Below, one piece after another: positions 8,895 to 17,764 of a stretch of 64,000 nt of DNA. Source of the stretch: Burkholderia cenocepacia (GTDB taxonomy: Bacteria; Pseudomonadota; Gammaproteobacteria; Burkholderiales; Burkholderiaceae); contig NZ_UAQZ01000007.1 in NCBI RefSeq assembly GCF_900446215.1, positions 186,001 through 250,000 on the forward strand. The letters are read 5' to 3'. The notes under the pieces were generated by a model. It made no database searches. It was given only the letters and a program-made list of their open reading frames with translations, and was not told the DNA's origin. The first letter of the stretch is position 1; each line of letters opens with the position of its first letter. The translations under genes and the position numbers were made by a program.

Positions 8895-9320
8895 TCACGA
8901 TCCCTTCGTCGCCGCCGGCACGTCGAACACGCGATCGAACGCCCACTGGAACACGAACGCGTAGCAGAAGAAGAACGCGAACAGCCCGATGTCGACGACG
9001 AACGCGTCGAACCACGAGATGTCGAGCCACCCCGACACGACCGGCACGAGGATGAAGATCAGTCCGCCCTCGAATCCGGTGGCGTGCAGGATGCGCCGCC
9101 CGAGCGTACGCGCCGGCTGTCGGCGCGACGCTTCCCAGCGCTCGAACAGTGCGTTGAAGATCAGGTTCCACAGCATCGCGATCGCCGACATCGTCGCCGA
9201 CAGCGCACCCGAGTAGACGAGGTCCTGCTTGAAGATCGCCGCGATCACGGGCGAGATGCAGGAAATGGCGATCGCTTCGTAGAGCACCGCCTGCGTGATC
9301 CTGCGCGGTAGGCCTTGCAC
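8895..9320 (-). CDS. PACE-family efflux transporter
   Basis: This 141-aa inner-membrane protein has two tandem bacterial transmembrane pair (BTP) repeats, four helices in all. Members of the family (AceI of Acinetobacter) export chlorhexidine and other biocides by proton exchange. The GTG start at 9320 is chosen because GGAGGA lies 6 nt upstream and it gives the usual family length; a TTG at 9356 would add 12 residues. Conserved membrane Glu (YEAIAIS, about residue 15) matches the essential acid of the family. A divergent LysR gene follows, the common arrangement for PACE genes. Confidence 0.88.
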   Translation of the reverse strand: MQGLPRRITQAVLYEAIAISCISPVIAAIFKQDLVYSGALSATMSAIAMLWNLIFNALFERWEASRRQPARTLGRRILHATGFEGGLIFILVPVVSGWLDISWFDAFVVDIGLFAFFFCYAFVFQWAFDRVFDVPAATKGS

Positions 9321-9389
9321 GGGTTCCTCCGGTTCGACGGCGGCGTCATGCCGCAACGTCCCGCAAGGCTAGCCGCGTTGCGCACCCGC

Positions 9390-9432
9390 TTCAATTCACC
9401 TAATCTCACCCGGATTGAATCCAATTCAACCC
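9390..9432. promoter_or_regulatory. Dyads in the PACE/LysR divergent region
   Basis: GGATT-N-AATCC (9412-9422) and GAAT-CCA-ATTC (9417-9427) overlap, with a further TTCAATTCA at 9390-9398. These A/T-rich dyads stand out in a GC-rich background and have the interrupted symmetry (T-N11-A style) of LysR-type operators. They sit midway between the two divergent starts, so joint control by the LysR protein is inferred. Confidence 0.5.
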
Positions 9433-9457
9433 GGCCGCATCCGGCCCGCGAGGCTCC

Positions 9458-10402
9458 GTGTTCTCGAAAATTCCCCTGACCGCATTACGTGTATTCGAAG
9501 CGTCGGCACGGCTCGGCACGTTCAAGGCTGCCGCGGACGAGTTGTCCGTGACGCCGGCGGCCGTGTCGCACCAGATCAAGGCGCTCGAGAGCCGCGTCGG
9601 CGTGCTGCTGTTCGAGCGCGGCGCGGGCGGCGTGCGGCTGACCGAAGAAGGCGAGCGGCTGTTTCGCGCGAGTCACGATGCGTTGCTGGCGTTGAGCCGC
9701 GGGCTCGACGCGGTGCGTCCGGAGGCGGCCGACGAGCGCACGCTCGTGCTGACCACGACGCCGGCCTTTGCGGCGATGTGGCTGATTCCGCGTCTCGGTG
9801 CGTTTCGCCGCGTCGATCCGCATCTGCACATCAAGGTCGAAACCGGAAACGCGCTCGTCGATCTCGAACGCGATGCACGGATCGATCTCGCGATTCGCGC
9901 GACGTCGCGCCAGTTTCCCGCGCTGCACGAGATTGCGTTGATCGACGAGTACTTCGGCGCGTATGCGGCCGCCGGGTTCGATGCGCATCGCACGGACGCG
10001 CCGCTCGATCTGATCGAGACCGTGTGGGACACGCCGCTGCCCGTGTCGGTCGACTGGGCGTCGTGGTGCCGTGCGGCGGGCCGGCAAGCGTGGCTCGAAC
10101 GCGCGGTGTTTCGCCATTACGACGACGAGCATTACGCGTTGCAGGCCGTGCTGCACGGGCAGGGTGTCGCGCTGCTCAGCTCCGTGCTGGCCGCCGAGCA
10201 TGTCGAGCGCGGCGCATTGATGCCGATCGATCCCGCGGTGCGGCTCGACGGCGCGCGCTTCGTCGCGCTGTGCCGGCCGGGGCGGGAGCGCGAGCCGCAG
10301 GTCAGGCGGTTTCTCGACTGGCTCGAAGCGGAAATCGCCCGGACCCGCGACGCGGTGGCGCGGATCGCGCCCGATGAGCGCCGCGCCGCTACCCGAAGCT
10401 GA
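9458..10402 (+). CDS. LysR-family transcriptional regulator (GcvA-like)
   Basis: The 314-aa protein has a winged HTH at residues 7-65 (FKAAADELSVTPAAVSHQIKALE spanning the recognition helix) and a PBP2-like effector domain from about 92. It starts with GTG at 9458. It is divergent from the PACE efflux gene and very probably controls it, since PACE genes are often paired with such regulators and induced by their substrates. Its last 14 bp overlap the convergent BNR-repeat gene. Confidence 0.9.
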   Translation: MFSKIPLTALRVFEASARLGTFKAAADELSVTPAAVSHQIKALESRVGVLLFERGAGGVRLTEEGERLFRASHDALLALSRGLDAVRPEAADERTLVLTTTPAFAAMWLIPRLGAFRRVDPHLHIKVETGNALVDLERDARIDLAIRATSRQFPALHEIALIDEYFGAYAAAGFDAHRTDAPLDLIETVWDTPLPVSVDWASWCRAAGRQAWLERAVFRHYDDEHYALQAVLHGQGVALLSSVLAAEHVERGALMPIDPAVRLDGARFVALCRPGREREPQVRRFLDWLEAEIARTRDAVARIAPDERRAATRS

Positions 10403-11537
10403 CGCAATAGACCGGCGGCAAGTGCGCCGATATCTGTTGCCAGTGCTCGCCGCCATCGGCGGACGTCCATAGTCCGCCCGTCGTCGACGCCATCGCGAGG
10501 CGCGTGCCGGAATCGTCCACCGCGAGCCCGTGCCGGTACACGAGGTCGTACGCCGGCGCGGCCGGCAACCCGTTCGACAGACTCTCGAAACTGCGGCCGC
10601 CGTCGCGCGTGCGCGTGACGACGAACCGGCCGTTCACCGGGATCCGGCACGCGTCCTTCACGGCCGGCACGAACCACGCGGTATCCGGTTCGTGCGGATG
10701 CACGGCCACCGCGAAACCGAAGCTCGATGGCTCGGCCTCGATGCGCCGCCAGTGTTCGCCGCCGTCGGTCGAGCGGAAGATCGCGCAGTGATGCTGGGTC
10801 CACAGCACGTCCGGGTTGGCCGCGCACTGCACGACGCGGTGCGGATCCTGCATGTTCGGCTCGCCGCGCCGCTCGGGCGGCATGTAGTCGGCTTCCATGC
10901 CTTCCGCCGTGACGCGCCAGGTCGCGCCGCCGTCGACGGTCTGCCAGACGCCGCCGCACGAGACGCCGACGGTGACGTGCCGGCTGTCGCGCGGATCGAC
11001 CATCACCGAATGGATGCCCGGCGCGTCGTACCCGCCGCCGCCCCATTCGGCGCGTTCGGGGCGATCCCACAGCGCGCGGTTGAGGACCCACGAGTCGCCG
11101 TGGTCGTCGGAGCGGAACAGGCCGCCGGGAATCGTGCCGGCCCACAGCACGCCGGGTTCGTCCGCGCCGCCGGCTTCGAGCGACCAGATTTGCTGCAGCG
11201 TCCACGGCGGTTGCGGCGATCCGGCAGGCTCGTCGTCGGTGTCGCCGCTGCCTGCGCGCGTGTCGGCACGGGCAGGCGACACATCGGCTGGCTGCGGCGG
11301 ATAAACCGGAACCGCGCATTCCTCCCAGTCGGTGGCGCCTGCGCGCAGCCGATGCAGCTTCACGCCGAAATGACCGAGATTGAGCGCCGCGTACAGCGTG
11401 CCGTCGCGCGGATCGGCGAGCGCCATGCTGACGGGCTCGCCGATGAAATGCGGTTCGCCGGGCGTCCAACCGCCGTTGCCGTCCGGTTGCAGGACGAACA
11501 GGCCCTTGCGGGTGGCGACGAGCAGTCGATCGTTCAT
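10389..11537 (-). CDS. BNR/Asp-box repeat beta-propeller protein
   Basis: The 382-aa protein contains repeated Asp-box motifs (S/TxDGGxxW): SADGGEHW, TDGGEHW, VDGGATW, RDGGRSF and SDDHGDSW, which mark blades of a sialidase-like or WD40/YVTN-like propeller. No signal peptide is visible, so a cytoplasmic location is likely, which argues against a secreted sialidase, and the catalytic Arg triad of sialidases cannot be confirmed. The gene follows a MoaD/ThiS-like gene by 73 bp on the same strand. Function unknown; a substrate-binding or hydrolase role is only a possibility. Confidence 0.85.
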   Translation of the reverse strand: MNDRLLVATRKGLFVLQPDGNGGWTPGEPHFIGEPVSMALADPRDGTLYAALNLGHFGVKLHRLRAGATDWEECAVPVYPPQPADVSPARADTRAGSGDTDDEPAGSPQPPWTLQQIWSLEAGGADEPGVLWAGTIPGGLFRSDDHGDSWVLNRALWDRPERAEWGGGGYDAPGIHSVMVDPRDSRHVTVGVSCGGVWQTVDGGATWRVTAEGMEADYMPPERRGEPNMQDPHRVVQCAANPDVLWTQHHCAIFRSTDGGEHWRRIEAEPSSFGFAVAVHPHEPDTAWFVPAVKDACRIPVNGRFVVTRTRDGGRSFESLSNGLPAAPAYDLVYRHGLAVDDSGTRLAMASTTGGLWTSADGGEHWQQISAHLPPVYCVSFG

Positions 11538-11610
11538 GTGCGATGTCTCCGGATGGTTCGCCTTGGTACGGCGGCACTTGGTATGGGGATGCGCCCGTGC
11601 ATCGGTCCCT

Positions 11611-11880
11611 TTATCCGCCGGTCAGCGCCTGCACGACATACACGCGGCTGGTGGTCCCGAGCGCATCGGACAGGCGCTGCCGGTCGCGGATCGGCTGGCC
11701 GTCGATGAACACCGACAGGTGCTTTCGCAGCGCGCCCTGGTCGTCGACGATGTAGCCGCGCAACCGTGGCTGCTCGCTGAAAATGGTGTCGAATGCTTCG
11801 CCGACCGTGTGCGCGTCGATGTCGCGCTCGGGCGTTTCGACGTGCCGCTGGATCGACGCGGCGAAGAAGAGGTGCGCCAT
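11611..11880 (-). CDS. MoaD/ThiS-family ubiquitin-like protein
   Basis: The 89-aa protein has the beta-grasp pattern of MoaD/ThiS, with a conserved hydrophobic core (HLSVFIDGQPI, about residues 54-64) and a C-terminal Gly-Gly (ALTGG). Sulfur carriers of this family are activated at that diglycine by an E1-like enzyme; none is encoded nearby. It is not in a molybdopterin or thiamin cluster but directly upstream of the BNR-repeat gene, so it may serve that protein or a separate sulfur-transfer step. Partner and pathway are unknown. Confidence 0.8.
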   Translation of the reverse strand: MAHLFFAASIQRHVETPERDIDAHTVGEAFDTIFSEQPRLRGYIVDDQGALRKHLSVFIDGQPIRDRQRLSDALGTTSRVYVVQALTGG

Positions 11881-11981
11881 GGCGGTAGCTGGCAGGAGCC
11901 GCACGAAGGGACGGCTTGTAGTGTAGGCGATCCGGCGTGCGCCGAAAGGTGCATTGAAGGCGCCGTGCAGGGTGGCGGCGG

Positions 11982-12671
11982 CTACACCGGAATCGACCGC
12001 CCCCGGATCCGGATCCCCAGCCGCACGACGCCGATCACCGCATTCGACAGCCACGTGAGCCAGCGCGGCATCCCGCGGCGGCGGATATCGAGCAGCAGCA
12101 CGATCCGCACCGCGTCGCTGTCGTTCCATACCTCGTGCGTGAACGTGTCGTCCCACAGCAGGAAGCGGCCTTCGTCGAGCCGGTATTCGTGCCCGTCGAC
12201 CTTCAGCACGGCGGCCGGCGTACCGTCCGCGCGCGTCGGCATCGACAGCACGAGATACCCGCGCAGGATGCCGCGAAACGGCCCGCGATGCGGCGGGATG
12301 TGCTTGCCGGGCGCGAGGAACGACAGCGACGCGGACAGCACGTCCGGCGACGCCGCGACGAGCGACGCGACGGTCGGGCAGCGCGACAGGTTGCGCGGAA
12401 ACGGCTGCCCGTACGCCTGCATGATGAACATGCGCCAGTCGCGTGCGTCGTTGGCCGAGATGTCGTACTGCTCGCGCATGATTTCGTGAAAGCGCGGGAT
12501 GCGCGGCATGTCGCGTGCTACCGCCAGCGCCTCCGCGCGGATCGCGGGCCACGCGCGCACGAAACGCTCGGCATCCGGGAATGCGGCCGCGTCGAGCACC
12601 GCACCGCTGTCGATATGGCGGTCGTACAGCGTGCGCAGCAGGGCGGCTGCATGGTCGTAGGCGGCGGACAT
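11982..12671 (-). CDS. Aspartyl/asparaginyl beta-hydroxylase-family dioxygenase (LpxO-like)
   Basis: The product is a 229-aa 2-oxoglutarate/Fe(II) oxygenase candidate. The motif KHIPPHRGPFRGILRGYL (about residues 123-140) supplies the first His and the conserved Arg, and HEVWNDS (about 180-186) the second His and surrounding residues typical of the family, which includes LpxO lipid A hydroxylase. The last 25 residues are basic and hydrophobic. The ATG at 12671 is preferred; an in-frame ATG at 12731 would add 20 residues. Neither has an obvious ribosome site. Substrate (lipid A or protein) is unknown. Confidence 0.78.
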   Translation of the reverse strand: MSAAYDHAAALLRTLYDRHIDSGAVLDAAAFPDAERFVRAWPAIRAEALAVARDMPRIPRFHEIMREQYDISANDARDWRMFIMQAYGQPFPRNLSRCPTVASLVAASPDVLSASLSFLAPGKHIPPHRGPFRGILRGYLVLSMPTRADGTPAAVLKVDGHEYRLDEGRFLLWDDTFTHEVWNDSDAVRIVLLLDIRRRGMPRWLTWLSNAVIGVVRLGIRIRGRSIPV

Positions 12672-12876
12672 GGGCGATCGATGGGCGGTCCGGATGAAGT
12701 GCTGGTCAGTCTGCCGAAGCGCGACGGGCATTGCGTTACGTCAGGTTACGCCGGCTGACGAATGAATGACAGTTGAATGTCCGGCCGGCGCGAATGGCAA
12801 GCCGGGAATAAACACGACCCCTCCGTCGTCATACGGGTGTAGCACGTCGTCTCGTTGATCGATGAAGGAGTGGAAC

Positions 12877-13221
12877 ATGAATACGCAATGGCTGGTGGCC
12901 GCCACGGTGGCGGCAATGTCTCTCGCAGGTGTCGCGACGCAAGCGTCGGCACAGGCGCTCACGCGCGAGCAGGTCCGGCAGGAACTGATCGATGCCGAAA
13001 ACAACGGGTTGCGCTTCGTGACCGATACGTCGTATCCGGACGTGAGCCCGCTGTTTCAGCATCAAGCCGAGCGGATGCCGCAGCGGCAGGCCAGCACGGC
13101 GGTCGGCAGCGATCCGGCCTTGTCGTCCGAAGCGGGCAAGCCGGCGGCGATGTCGCCGCGTCCGGGCACCGCCGCATGCGTCGGCCCCGCGAGCTTCTGC
13201 ACGATCTATTTCGGCAGCTGA
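12877..13221 (+). CDS. DUF4148 small exported protein
   Basis: The 114-aa protein starts at ATG 12877 after AAGGAG and carries a Sec signal peptide ending near ASA-Q (residues 1-26). The mature start QALTREQVRQELIDAENNG is the DUF4148 signature, common in multiple copies in Burkholderia. Two Cys near the C-terminus (ACVGPASFC) could form a disulfide. Function of the family is unknown. A second DUF4148 gene follows 71 bp downstream. Confidence 0.82.
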   Translation: MNTQWLVAATVAAMSLAGVATQASAQALTREQVRQELIDAENNGLRFVTDTSYPDVSPLFQHQAERMPQRQASTAVGSDPALSSEAGKPAAMSPRPGTAACVGPASFCTIYFGS

Positions 13222-13292
13222 TCCACCCGCCTGCATGCGCAGCTCACGCCTGTCCCATGGTTGATCGGTACATCACGTTGAAGGAGTTCATG

Positions 13293-13568
13293 ATGAAAAC
13301 ATATGTCGCACTACTGATGATGATCGGTGCGCTCGCCGGTCAGTCGGCGTTCGCGCAAGCGGCCGCCCCGCTGACGCGTGCGCAGGTCCGCGACGAACTG
13401 ATGCGTCTCGAAGCGGCCGGGTACGACCCGGCGAAGGGCGACGACGGCGAGTATCCGGCCGACATCCAGGCCGCGGAAGCGAAGCTCGCCGAGCAGGATC
13501 GGGCGCGCATGGCGGCGTCGGCGACGCCGGCGGCCGAACCCGGCATGCCGGCGCAGGTCGGCAACTAG
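13293..13568 (+). CDS. DUF4148 small exported protein (second copy)
   Basis: The 91-aa protein has a signal peptide (to about residue 22, FAQA) and the DUF4148 core LTRAQVRDELMRLEAAGYDP. Of two adjacent in-frame ATGs (13290 and 13293) the second is better spaced from AAGGAG at 13281. It shares only the N-terminal DUF4148 segment with the preceding gene and so looks like an old tandem pair. Function unknown. Confidence 0.82.
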   Translation: MKTYVALLMMIGALAGQSAFAQAAAPLTRAQVRDELMRLEAAGYDPAKGDDGEYPADIQAAEAKLAEQDRARMAASATPAAEPGMPAQVGN

Positions 13569-13825
13569 GGGCCGACATGTCCCCGTGTGGCGAGAGACCG
13601 CCGGCATCGCGACAGAGCGAGGCGCGCGCGCTGCGGGTCGCGCGGATACGAATCGTGTGGAGCGGGGGTGCGGTGTCGTCCCGGCGCCGATGCGTGCTTC
13701 ATGCCGGCGCTCGCGCTCGACGCGAAGCGTCCGGGTAGGCCGGCACGCGGGCGGGACGCGACGCGCGTCGTGGCGCGTCGGAAAGTCCGGCCGAGCCGCG
13801 TCGAGGCGGCCCGGCCCGGCGCAAA

Positions 13826-14797
13826 TCAGCGCCGTTCGTCCGCGATATGACTGCGGATCACGTCCGCGAACGACGCGTCGCCCTTCAGCCCGAGTGCTTC
13901 CGCGCGCGACGTATCCCAGCGGCCCGGCCAGCTGCCGACGATCTTCTCGACGCGTTCGTCGGGCGCATGACGGATCAGCTTGACGACCTCGTCGCCCGCG
14001 ACGTCGCGCAGCGCCGCGATCATCTCGTCGACCGACACCGACAGCCCCGGCAGGTTGATCACGCGCTTGTTGCCGAGCTTCGCGCTGTCGAGTTCACAGC
14101 CGGCGACGAGCGCTTCGATCGCGCCGCGCGGCGACAGCAGCCACAGCCGCGTCGAGCCGGGCACCGGGCACACGCTTTCCTCGCCGTTCAGCGGCTCGCG
14201 GATGATGCCGCTCGCGAACGACGACGCGGCCGCGTTCGGGCGGCCGGGCCGCACGCTGATGGTCGGCAGCCGCAGCACGCGGCCGTCGACGAAGCCGCGC
14301 CGCGCGTAATCGCACAGCAGCAGTTCGGCGATCGCCTTCTCGGCGCCGTACGACGATTGCGGGTTCAGCGCGGTGTCGTCCTGCACGACGTCGGGCAGCG
14401 CGCCGCCGTACACCGCGACGGAGCTCGTGAACACGACACGCGGCTGGTGGCCGCGCGCGCGGCACACTTCGAGCAGCGTGCGCGATGCGTCGAGATTGAT
14501 CCGCATGCCGAGATCGAAATCGGCTTCGGCTTGCCCGCTGACGATCGCCGCGAGGTGGAAGATCGCGCCCGTCTGCGTGTCGATCGCGCTGTCGAGCACC
14601 GCGCGATCGGCGATGTCGCCGACGATCGACGTCACGCGCGCATCGCCGAAATCGCTGCCCTTGACGACGTCGAGCAGCACCAGCTCGTCGATCTTCTCGC
14701 TGCGACCGTCCGGGCCGGTCAGTTCGCCGCGCTCGAGCAGCTTGCGCGCAAGACGCTGGCCGAGAAAGCCGGCGCCGCCGGTGATCAGTACTTTCAT
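13826..14797 (-). CDS. denD: D-erythronate dehydrogenase (NAD-dependent epimerase/dehydratase family)
   Basis: This 323-aa short-chain dehydrogenase has the Rossmann motif GGAGFLG at residues 7-13 and the catalytic Tyr-x3-Lys in SYGAEKA (about 149-155). Family knowledge (DenD of tetronate pathways) gives oxidation of D-erythronate to 3-oxo-tetronate. The neighbours OtnK, OtnC, OtnI and LtnD are exactly the enzymes of that pathway, which decides the assignment over generic sugar epimerases. It is the last gene of the operon. Start ATG with GAGGG upstream. Confidence 0.88.
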   Translation of the reverse strand: MKVLITGGAGFLGQRLARKLLERGELTGPDGRSEKIDELVLLDVVKGSDFGDARVTSIVGDIADRAVLDSAIDTQTGAIFHLAAIVSGQAEADFDLGMRINLDASRTLLEVCRARGHQPRVVFTSSVAVYGGALPDVVQDDTALNPQSSYGAEKAIAELLLCDYARRGFVDGRVLRLPTISVRPGRPNAAASSFASGIIREPLNGEESVCPVPGSTRLWLLSPRGAIEALVAGCELDSAKLGNKRVINLPGLSVSVDEMIAALRDVAGDEVVKLIRHAPDERVEKIVGSWPGRWDTSRAEALGLKGDASFADVIRSHIADERR

Positions 14798-14825
14798 GTT
14801 GGTTGCCCTCTGAGGAATGCTTGAA

Positions 14826-15602
14826 TTACAGGTACGGCTTGAGCCAGCCGAGGCCTTCCGACGTGCCGGCCTTCGGCCGATACTCGCAGCCGATCCAGCC
14901 GTCGTAGCCGAGTGCGTCGATCAGCGCGAACAGGTACGGGTAGTTGAGTTCGCCGACATCCGGCTCGTGGCGTTCAGGCACGCCCGCGATCTGGATATGG
15001 CCGATGCCCGCGAAATCGCGCTTGAGCTTCATCGCGAGATCGCCTTCGACGATCTGGCCGTGGTAGCAGTCGAACTGCACCTTCAGGTTCGGTGCACCGA
15101 TTTCCGCGCGGATCGCCTGCGCGTCGTCCTGGCGGCTCAGGAAATAGCCGGGCATGTCGCGCTGGTTGATCGGCTCGATCAGGATCGTGATGCCGTGCGC
15201 GGCCGCCGCCTGCGCCGCATGACGCAGGTTCGCCAGGTAGGTGTCGCGATGGCGCGCGCGGTCGGCGCCCGGCGCGACCATGCCGGCCATCACGTGCAGC
15301 TTCTTGTTGCCGATCACGCGCGCATAGTCGAGCGCCTGGTCGATGCCGCGGCGGAATTCGTCCTCGCGGCCCGGCAGCGACGCAATGCCGCGTTCGCCCG
15401 CGGCCCAGTCGCCCGGCGGCGCGTTGAACAGCGCCTGTTCGAGGCCGTGCGCGTCGAGGCGCGCGCGGATGTCCTCGGCCGCGAAGTCGTACGGGAACAG
15501 GTACTCGACGGCCTTGAAACCGTCATGGGCGGCAGCGGCGAAGCGTTCGAGGAACGCATGCTCGGTATACATCATCGAGAGGTTGGCGGCGAAGCGGGGC
15601 AT
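14826..15602 (-). CDS. otnI: 2-oxo-tetronate isomerase (hydroxypyruvate isomerase-like TIM barrel)
   Basis: This 258-aa xylose isomerase-like TIM-barrel protein has metal-ligand Glu in ILIEPIN and EYLFPYD-like segments and a C-terminal GCEYRPK. The family contains hydroxypyruvate isomerase; in tetronate operons it is OtnI, converting 2-oxo-tetronate to 3-oxo-tetronate so that LtnD and DenD products converge. The operon context supports OtnI. It ends 28 bp before denD. Confidence 0.87.
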   Translation of the reverse strand: MPRFAANLSMMYTEHAFLERFAAAAHDGFKAVEYLFPYDFAAEDIRARLDAHGLEQALFNAPPGDWAAGERGIASLPGREDEFRRGIDQALDYARVIGNKKLHVMAGMVAPGADRARHRDTYLANLRHAAQAAAAHGITILIEPINQRDMPGYFLSRQDDAQAIRAEIGAPNLKVQFDCYHGQIVEGDLAMKLKRDFAGIGHIQIAGVPERHEPDVGELNYPYLFALIDALGYDGWIGCEYRPKAGTSEGLGWLKPYL

Positions 15603-15677
15603 GGCAGCGGGTCCTGTGAATGAAGGGAGCGGGGCGCCATGCGCCCCGCGTCGAATGATGAATCGGCCGGCGGCGGA

Positions 15678-17003
15678 TCAGCGGTTCACGAGCTTGGGCG
15701 GCGTGAGCCATACCGCGATCGCGCCGAGCACGAGCATCGCCGCGAGCACGTACATGCCGGACGACGTGCTGTGCGTGACGTCCTTCAGGTAGCCGATCAC
15801 GTACGGGCTCGCGAAACCGGCGAGGTTGCCGACCGAGTTGATGATCGCGATCCCGGCCGCGGCCGCGGAGCCGGCGAGGAACGCGGTCGGCAGCGACCAG
15901 AACAGCGGCGCGCAGGTCAGCACGCCGCCTGCCGCGAGCGACAGGAACACGATCGACACCGCCGTATTGTGCGAGTACGACGCGGCGACCGCAAACCCGA
16001 TCGCGCCCATCAGCGCCGGCACGATCAGGTGCCAGCGGCGTTCGCGGCGCTTGTCCGCGCTGTGGCCGAACAGGTTCATCACGACGATCGCGACGACGAA
16101 CGGAATCGCCGACAGCAGGCCGATCTGCAGCGTATCGGTGATGCCGGTCGATTTCACGAGCGTCGGCATCCAGAACGTGAGCCCGTACTGGCCGGTGACG
16201 AACGCGAAGTAGATCAGCGACATCCACCACATGCGCGGGTCCGAGAACACGGCCTTCAGCGAATGGCCGTGCTTCTGCTGTTCCTGCGGCTGCGCGGCGA
16301 TCTCGTCTTCGAGCAACTGCTTCTCGCGCTCGTCGAGCCATTTCGCGCTGCGAATGCTGTTGTCGAGATACAGGATCGTCGCGATGCCGACGAGCACGGC
16401 CGGCACGGCTTCGATCATGAACATCCATTGCCAGCCGTGGAAGCCCGAGCCGCCGTGGAAGCGCTCCATGATCCAGCCCGACAGCGGGTTGCCGAAGATG
16501 CCCGACACCGGAATCGCGGACATGAACACCGCGATGATCTTCGCGCGGCGGTGCGACGGGAACCAGTACGTGAGGTACAGGATCACGCCCGGGTAGAAGC
16601 CGGCTTCCGCGAGGCCGAGCAGGAAGCGCAGCACGTAGAACTGCGTGGGCGTCTTCACGAACGCGAACAGCGCGGACAGCAGCCCCCACGTGATCATGAT
16701 CCGCGCGATCCAGATGCGCGCGCCGATGCGGTGCATCAGCATGTTGCTCGGCAGTTCGAACAGGAAGTAGCCGAGGAAGAAAATCCCGGCGCCGAGCCCG
16801 AACACGGTTTCGCTGAATGCGAGATCCTGCGACATCTGCAGCTTGGCGAAGCCGACGTTCACGCGGTCGAGATACGCGACCACGTAGCAGAGCATCAGGA
16901 ACGGCACGATGCGCCAGAACACTTTCTTGTAGGTGCGGTCGAGTTCGCCCGATTGGGCGGCCGCGGCGGGCGAGCGGCTTGCGGCCGCGTCGAGAGCAGT
17001 CAT
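15678..17003 (-). CDS. MFS anion:H+ symporter, probable tetronate uptake
   Basis: This 441-aa permease has 12 predicted helices and the ACS-family (D-galactonate/phthalate transporter) motif FVVAYLDRVNVGFA-type sequence near residues 36-52 (VAYLDRVNVGFAKLQMS). The start at 17003 follows AGGAG; the reading frame stays open further upstream but that part lacks membrane features. Located between otnC and otnI, it most likely imports threonate or erythronate. Specificity is inferred from context only. Confidence 0.87.
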   Translation of the reverse strand: MTALDAAASRSPAAAAQSGELDRTYKKVFWRIVPFLMLCYVVAYLDRVNVGFAKLQMSQDLAFSETVFGLGAGIFFLGYFLFELPSNMLMHRIGARIWIARIMITWGLLSALFAFVKTPTQFYVLRFLLGLAEAGFYPGVILYLTYWFPSHRRAKIIAVFMSAIPVSGIFGNPLSGWIMERFHGGSGFHGWQWMFMIEAVPAVLVGIATILYLDNSIRSAKWLDEREKQLLEDEIAAQPQEQQKHGHSLKAVFSDPRMWWMSLIYFAFVTGQYGLTFWMPTLVKSTGITDTLQIGLLSAIPFVVAIVVMNLFGHSADKRRERRWHLIVPALMGAIGFAVAASYSHNTAVSIVFLSLAAGGVLTCAPLFWSLPTAFLAGSAAAAGIAIINSVGNLAGFASPYVIGYLKDVTHSTSSGMYVLAAMLVLGAIAVWLTPPKLVNR

Positions 17004-17125
17004 CGTCGTCTCCTGGACTATCGTGTACCGGCGGCGCGTACGCCGCCGGATCGTGTGTGTGCTGACGGAAGGGCCCGCGCACACGGCGGGCATGGGAAGC
17101 GGTGCGTGATCCGGACGGCGACGCG

Positions 17126-17764
17126 TTACCAGCGCGCGCCGAAGGTCTGGCGCAGTTCGTCGAGCGCGGCGTCGGACAGCGGTTCCGGCTTCGGCTGCGT
17201 CATCAGCCACAGCCGCGCGGTTTCCTCGAGCTCCTCGAGCGCATACGACGCGTGCGATACCGACGGCCCCCACATCACGGGGCCGAGGCGATCGAGCAGC
17301 ACGCCGCGCACCTGGTCGGCCAGCGCCGCGACTTCGGCCGCGACGGCCGGGTCGCCGGGGCGGCGGTAACGGATCAGCGGAATGTGCCCGACCTTCATCA
17401 CGTAGTACGGCGTGATCGGCGGCAGCACGTCGGTGTCGCGCCACACGCCCGCGAGCGTCAATGCGACGAGGTGCGTCGAATGCGTGTGGACGACGCCGTT
17501 TGCTGCGGCGTTGCGCGCATAGATGCCGCGATGCAGCGCGAGCGTCTTCGACGGCTTGCCGCCCGAGACGGGCTGCCCGTCGGCGCCGACTTTCGCGATG
17601 TCGTTCGGGTCGAGCCGGCCGAGGCAGGCGTCGGTTGGCGTGATCAGCCAGCCGTCATGCAGGCGCGCGCTGATGTTGCCGGCGCTGCCGACCGCATGGC
17701 CGCGCGCGTACAGGCTCGCGCCGACCACGCAGATCTCTTCGCGCAGTTTGGCTTCGTCGCTCAT
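17126..17764 (-). CDS. otnC: 3-oxo-tetronate 4-phosphate decarboxylase (class II aldolase family)
   Basis: This 212-aa zinc enzyme has the metal motif HTHSTH (about residues 93-98), a phosphate-binding NISAR loop (SAGNISARL, about 27-35) and a later His (VSHASY) completing the site. In tetronate operons it decarboxylates 3-oxo-tetronate 4-phosphate to dihydroxyacetone phosphate. It overlaps the otnK stop by ATGA, so the kinase and decarboxylase are translationally coupled, which fits consecutive steps. Confidence 0.9.
   Translation of the reverse strand: MSDEAKLREEICVVGASLYARGHAVGSAGNISARLHDGWLITPTDACLGRLDPNDIAKVGADGQPVSGGKPSKTLALHRGIYARNAAANGVVHTHSTHLVALTLAGVWRDTDVLPPITPYYVMKVGHIPLIRYRRPGDPAVAAEVAALADQVRGVLLDRLGPVMWGPSVSHASYALEELEETARLWLMTQPKPEPLSDAALDELRQTFGARW

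Noticed and set aside
15678..17444. 588-aa version of the tetronate MFS transporter
   Set aside because: The extra N-terminal part is Arg-rich without membrane features, and AGGAG marks the start at 17003.
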